Below are positions 60,513 to 64,000 of a DNA stretch of 64,000 nucleotides, piece after piece. Made by a program: the position numbers and the translations under genes. Origin of the DNA: Vibrio campbellii CAIM 519 = NBRC 15631 = ATCC 25920 (GTDB lineage Bacteria; Pseudomonadota; Gammaproteobacteria; Enterobacterales; Vibrionaceae); NCBI RefSeq assembly GCF_002163755.1, contig NZ_CP015863.1, positions 1,674,001 through 1,738,000 on the forward strand. Reading direction: 5' to 3'. Under the pieces are notes generated by a model, which did not search any database, was not told the DNA's origin, and saw only the letters and a list, made by a program, of their open reading frames with translations. Position 1 is the first letter of the stretch. Each line of letters opens with the position of its first letter.

Positions 60513-62309
60513 ATGAATCCGAAAAACGACACTATTAGCCGTTCTTGGTTAATAACACAAGTGAAAAAGCACAAGTCCAAGCTGATTCTAGCGAACTTGA
60601 TAGCCGTACTTGCGACCTTGATTAGTGTTCCAATCCCTCTTCTTATGCCTCTTATGGTAGATGAAGTCTTATTGGACAAACCGGCATCCGGCCTTGCGGC
60701 GATGAACTCGGTTTTACCAGAAGCGTGGCATACACCTACGGGTTATATCTTTTTTACCCTGTTCCTGGTTGTACTGATGAGAGCCGCTAGCCAAGGCCTG
60801 AATATTCTTCAAAGTCGTCAATTCACCCTCGTTTCAAAGACCATCACCTTTGAAATGCGCAGTAAGATGATCGACAAGCTTGGACGTATTAGCATTCGCC
60901 AATACGAAACCAAAGGCAGCGGTGGCATTAACGCACACCTTATCACTGACATCGAGACCATTGATAAATTTATTGGTTCTACATTAGCAAAATTCGTTAT
61001 CAGCTTCCTAACCGTAATTGGTACGGCAATCGTGCTACTTTGGCTTGATTGGAGGCTCGGTCTTTTTATCCTCTTGGTTAACCCTATTGTCATCTACTTA
61101 TCGCGAAAGCTGGGAAGTATGGTTAAGCACCTCAAACGTAAAGAAAACCACTCGTTCGAGATTTTCCAAAACCGCCTAGTTGAAACGCTTGACGGCATCT
61201 ATCAACTGCGTGCAGCTAATAAAGAAAGAGAGTTCCTTCAACAACTGAAAGGCAGCGCTGATCAAGTTCGTATCGACGCTGACAAATACGCATGGCAATC
61301 AGAAGCCGCTGGACGTGTTTCTTTTCTCCTTTTCTTAATCGGCTTCGAATTGTTTCGCGCTGTCGCAATGTTAATGGTGATGTTCAGCGATCTCACCATT
61401 GGTCAAATCTTTGCGGTGTTTGGTTACCTTTGGTTTATGTTGTCTCCTGTTCAAGAGCTTTTGGGCATCCAGTTCTCTTGGTACAGCGCAAAAGCGGCGC
61501 TTAAACGCATCAATGACCTACTCGAGTTAGAGGAAGAACATAGACCTGTCTCGAAAGTAAATCCTTTCAAAGAAAATCGAGAAGTCGATGTAAAAATTGA
61601 ACATGTTGATTTTTCATACAATAATGAAAATAAAGTACTGGACGATCTTTCTTTGCATATTCCTGCCGGTAAGAAGGTGGCCTTAGTTGGCGCAAGTGGC
61701 GGAGGTAAATCGACGCTTATCCAGCTCTTGATCGGGGTTTACCGTCAGAATGCAGGTTCTATCCGTTTTAATGATGAACTTACGGAAGACATCAGTTTTG
61801 AAGTGATACGCGACAAGATTGCCGTTGTTTTACAACAACCTATACTATTTAATGACACCTTGAGGCATAATCTCACCCTTGGTGGTGACTTTGATGAAAT
61901 GTCACTGTGGCGAGCACTCGAAGTTGCACAGCTGCAAGATGTCATTTCTCAACTTAACCATGGTTTGGATACTCAAATTGGTCGTAATGGTATTCGCCTA
62001 TCCGGCGGTCAGCGTCAGCGCTTAGCGATTGCGCGTATGGTGCTGAGTAACCCACAATTTGTTATCCTAGATGAGGCAACGTCGGCATTAGATACCGCAA
62101 CCGAAGCGGCATTGCACAAGGCGTTAACTGAATTCTTACGTGGAAGAACCACGCTTATCGTCGCCCACCGTTTATCTGCGGTGAAGCAAGCGGATTTGAT
62201 TTATGTGCTTGAAGACGGAAGAGTGACGCAAACAGGAACACATGGTGAGCTCGTTGAGCAAGAAGGCTTATATCAAACCTTGTACGGGGGCATTCAGTCC
62301 CACGCTTAA
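60513..62309 (+). CDS. ABC exporter, fused membrane and ATPase domains
   Basis: 598 residues: six membrane helices in the first ~330 residues, then the ATPase: GASGGGKST (Walker A), LSGGQRQR (signature), VILDEATSALD (Walker B). It is of the MsbA/LmrA general type. Substrate unknown. It is divergent from msrC and precedes letA; E. coli has no such gene between yebR and yebS. The start ATG 60513 is chosen because TTCTCAATTACA-type leader sequence precedes it; the ribosome site is weak. Confidence 0.88.
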   Translation: MNPKNDTISRSWLITQVKKHKSKLILANLIAVLATLISVPIPLLMPLMVDEVLLDKPASGLAAMNSVLPEAWHTPTGYIFFTLFLVVLMRAASQGLNILQSRQFTLVSKTITFEMRSKMIDKLGRISIRQYETKGSGGINAHLITDIETIDKFIGSTLAKFVISFLTVIGTAIVLLWLDWRLGLFILLVNPIVIYLSRKLGSMVKHLKRKENHSFEIFQNRLVETLDGIYQLRAANKEREFLQQLKGSADQVRIDADKYAWQSEAAGRVSFLLFLIGFELFRAVAMLMVMFSDLTIGQIFAVFGYLWFMLSPVQELLGIQFSWYSAKAALKRINDLLELEEEHRPVSKVNPFKENREVDVKIEHVDFSYNNENKVLDDLSLHIPAGKKVALVGASGGGKSTLIQLLIGVYRQNAGSIRFNDELTEDISFEVIRDKIAVVLQQPILFNDTLRHNLTLGGDFDEMSLWRALEVAQLQDVISQLNHGLDTQIGRNGIRLSGGQRQRLAIARMVLSNPQFVILDEATSALDTATEAALHKALTEFLRGRTTLIVAHRLSAVKQADLIYVLEDGRVTQTGTHGELVEQEGLYQTLYGGIQSHA

Positions 62310-62333
62310 CCCATTCTTTGTAGAGAGGTCGTT

Positions 62334-63581
62334 GTGACCTCTCTTTCTAAACACGCCATGCAACCGAGCAGCGTCCGCTTATGTCAAGGTTGCGAATTGC
62401 CTGTCGATATCGTCGATTTGCCTAACGGTAAAAATGCATACTGCCCACGTTGTGGCACTCAACTATACCGCGGCGGAAGCCCTAGCCTGTCAGGTAATCT
62501 TGCTATTGCAGTGACCTGTATTCTGCTTTTTATTCCTTCGCACTTTTTTAATTTCATCAGTATTCGTCTGTTTGGTGTGATGATTCCAGCAACATTGCCT
62601 TCAGGAATGATCACGCTTTTTCAAGAAGGTTTTGTTCTTCTTTCTATTCTTATCCTATTTTGTAGCTCACTCGCCCCACTCATCGTTTGCAGTTCTGTTG
62701 TCACGGCCCATTGGTCGCTACACAAACGGTGGTTTAAAGGTTTGCGCGTATCACTTTGGTTGATTCAACATCTTAAGCATTGGGTGATGCTGGATGTCTT
62801 TCTTGTGAGCATCGCGATCTCTTGCTTCAAACTCCAAGATTACTCCGATATTTTTGTTGGGCCTGGGTTGATTGGCCTTGTGCTACTGCAAGTTTTTACT
62901 GTTTTACTAATATCTCGTATTAGCGTTCGTCGTTATTGGGAAGCTTGGCAACCTGAAACCAGTTATGACTTTGAACACAAAGATGTGCACTGCCATGAAT
63001 GCCATCTATCGCAGCCTGAGGGTAGAAATTGCCATCGCTGCCACCATGAGCTGTATCATCGCAAACCGAATTCAATCCAAAAGACGTCGGCGTACTTAAT
63101 CGCCGCGACCATTGCAATCTTCCCGGCTAACTTGATTCCGATTTCGATTTTGCTCACCAATGGCAAACGTTTAGAGGACACCATTTTCTCGGGCGTTGCG
63201 GGTTTGGTTAAAAATGGCATGTACGGCATCGCGATCATCATTTTTGTTGCCAGTATCGTGGTGCCTGTCGCTAAGATTCTCGGCCTTACTTACATCTTGC
63301 TATGTATCAAGTTCAAACGTTCGGTGTATAGAAGACAGCGAATGATGGTTTATTTTGCAGTAAAGTGGATCGGTAAATGGTCCGTGATGGATTTGTTTGT
63401 TATTTCTATCATGATGACATTGGTCGATCGTGGACAGATTCTCGACTTTACACCGGGGTATGGCGCAGTAGCGTTCGGTGTCGTGGTCGTACTTACAATG
63501 CTCGCGGCGGAGAGCATTGATCCAAGGCTTATTTGGGACCAAGCCCAAACACAATCAGAAAAAGAGTCAATTAATGAGTGA
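62334..63581 (+). CDS. letA: Lipid-transport membrane protein LetA (PqiA family)
   Basis: 415 residues from GTG 62334 (GAGAGG 6 nt upstream). Two zinc-ribbon segments (CQGCELP ... CPRC, and CHECHLS ... CHRC) alternate with two groups of membrane helices, the usual LetA/PqiA plan. It works with the MCE tunnel protein LetB to move lipids across the periplasm. It overlaps letB by 8 nt. Confidence 0.92.
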   Translation: MTSLSKHAMQPSSVRLCQGCELPVDIVDLPNGKNAYCPRCGTQLYRGGSPSLSGNLAIAVTCILLFIPSHFFNFISIRLFGVMIPATLPSGMITLFQEGFVLLSILILFCSSLAPLIVCSSVVTAHWSLHKRWFKGLRVSLWLIQHLKHWVMLDVFLVSIAISCFKLQDYSDIFVGPGLIGLVLLQVFTVLLISRISVRRYWEAWQPETSYDFEHKDVHCHECHLSQPEGRNCHRCHHELYHRKPNSIQKTSAYLIAATIAIFPANLIPISILLTNGKRLEDTIFSGVAGLVKNGMYGIAIIIFVASIVVPVAKILGLTYILLCIKFKRSVYRRQRMMVYFAVKWIGKWSVMDLFVISIMMTLVDRGQILDFTPGYGAVAFGVVVVLTMLAAESIDPRLIWDQAQTQSEKESINE

Positions 63582-64000
63582 TCAGAACAGTTCTCAAACG
63601 TCATACGTGCCAGATGTAAAGAGGAGTAAAGGTATATCTCCCCTTTGGCTATTACCGATTTTGACCATGGTATTAGCCGGATGGCTCGTAATGAAATCGA
63701 TTCATGACGCGGGACAACGTGTGCAAATCTATTTCTCCGATGCAGCAGGTTTAGTCGCAGGACGAACGACCATTCGCTATCAGGGTTTAGAAGTGGGTAT
63801 GGTGCGAGATATCAACCTATCCGAAGATTTGGGCAGCATTTATGTGGATGCAGACATCTACCCAGAGGCGGCTAAATTGCTCAACGACAAAACGCGCTTT
63901 TGGTTGGTTAAGCCTACAGCCAGCTTAACTGGCGTGTCTGGTCTTGATGCACTTGTATCTGGCAACTACATTTCTATTCAGCCAGGTGACGGTAAAAAGT
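63574..64000 (+). CDS. letB: MCE-domain lipid tunnel protein LetB (5' part only)
   Basis: The first 142 codons are visible; the gene runs out of the window. One N-terminal helix (~22-40: PLWLLPILTMVLAGWLVMKS) is followed by the first MCE domain (VQIYFSDAAGLVAGRTTIRY ... GLEVGMVRDINL). In E. coli seven MCE domains stack into a hollow tunnel. It overlaps letA by 8 nt. Confidence 0.9.
   Translation, partial: MSDQNSSQTSYVPDVKRSKGISPLWLLPILTMVLAGWLVMKSIHDAGQRVQIYFSDAAGLVAGRTTIRYQGLEVGMVRDINLSEDLGSIYVDADIYPEAAKLLNDKTRFWLVKPTASLTGVSGLDALVSGNYISIQPGDGKK

Noticed and set aside
1..64000. CRISPR array, tRNA or rRNA genes, prophage or integron attC sites
   Set aside because: No regularly spaced direct repeats, no cloverleaf or rRNA sequence and no phage or integrase genes were seen.

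Overview
The window is about 64 kb of chromosomal DNA from a Vibrionaceae gammaproteobacterium. Gene content and order point to Vibrio itself, probably the Harveyi clade (V. parahaemolyticus, alginolyticus or campbellii type): the potABCD2D1 cluster, the fnr-uspE-ttcA block beside ccoNOQP-H-I-S, a FIST/NosP sensor with its hybrid kinase beside ccoN, and the matP / lon-like / fabA / rmf block. Species cannot be fixed from sequence reading alone. No rRNA or tRNA gene, CRISPR array or complete mobile element was seen.

Layout. 1-804: 3' end of an ABC-F ATPase (YbiT type). 901-11152: formate dehydrogenase region. A small membrane protein and fdhD lie on the minus strand; on the plus strand are a DUF3305/DUF3306 pair, a multi-cluster ferredoxin, a TorD-like chaperone, a small Tat-signal protein, the FDH alpha, beta and gamma subunits and a small membrane protein. 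Each of the two plus-strand units is preceded by a good sigma-54 (-24/-12) promoter, and the second has a foldable leader RNA. 11344-12075: cobB. 12261-17424: polyamine importer potA-potB-potC-potD2-potD1 (minus). 17808-20114: a membrane protein, a Bax-like glucosaminidase and a periplasmic DUF2987-like protein. 20313-21332: truncated ttcA and truncated uspE, convergent and fused by a deletion. 21514-29374: fnr and the complete cbb3 oxidase cluster with its maturation genes (respiratory module under oxygen control). 29625-33000: a hypothetical protein, nosP, and its hybrid sensor kinase (vpsS-like), broken by a frameshift and a stop codon. 33005-33733: an AT-rich inverted repeat and a truncated ISNCY-type transposase. 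33879-36434: HDOD protein, TolA-C-like secreted protein, DUF3634-like protein, matP. 36646-39440: ATPase-less Lon-like protease, fabA with a FabR operator, a 267-bp inverted-repeat intergenic element, rmf. 39612-48170: DUF3466 protein with a GlyGly-CTERM tail, uup, a glutaredoxin-like protein, rlmKL, zapC, pyrD. 48171-60421: NAD-glutamate dehydrogenase, DUF2835, pepN, a secreted duplicated-domain protein, prc, proQ, free-methionine-sulfoxide reductase. 60513-64000: ABC exporter, letA and the start of letB.

How it fits together. The centre of the window is a respiratory module: periplasmic formate oxidation (FDH) feeding quinone, the high-affinity cbb3 oxidase, FNR as oxygen sensor with an FNR box upstream of its own gene, and a nitric-oxide type sensor (NosP) next to the oxidase. 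The most striking departures from the expected gene set are losses: the ttcA-uspE fusion deletion and the decayed kinase partner of an intact NosP. The rest is mostly ordinary core-genome housekeeping.
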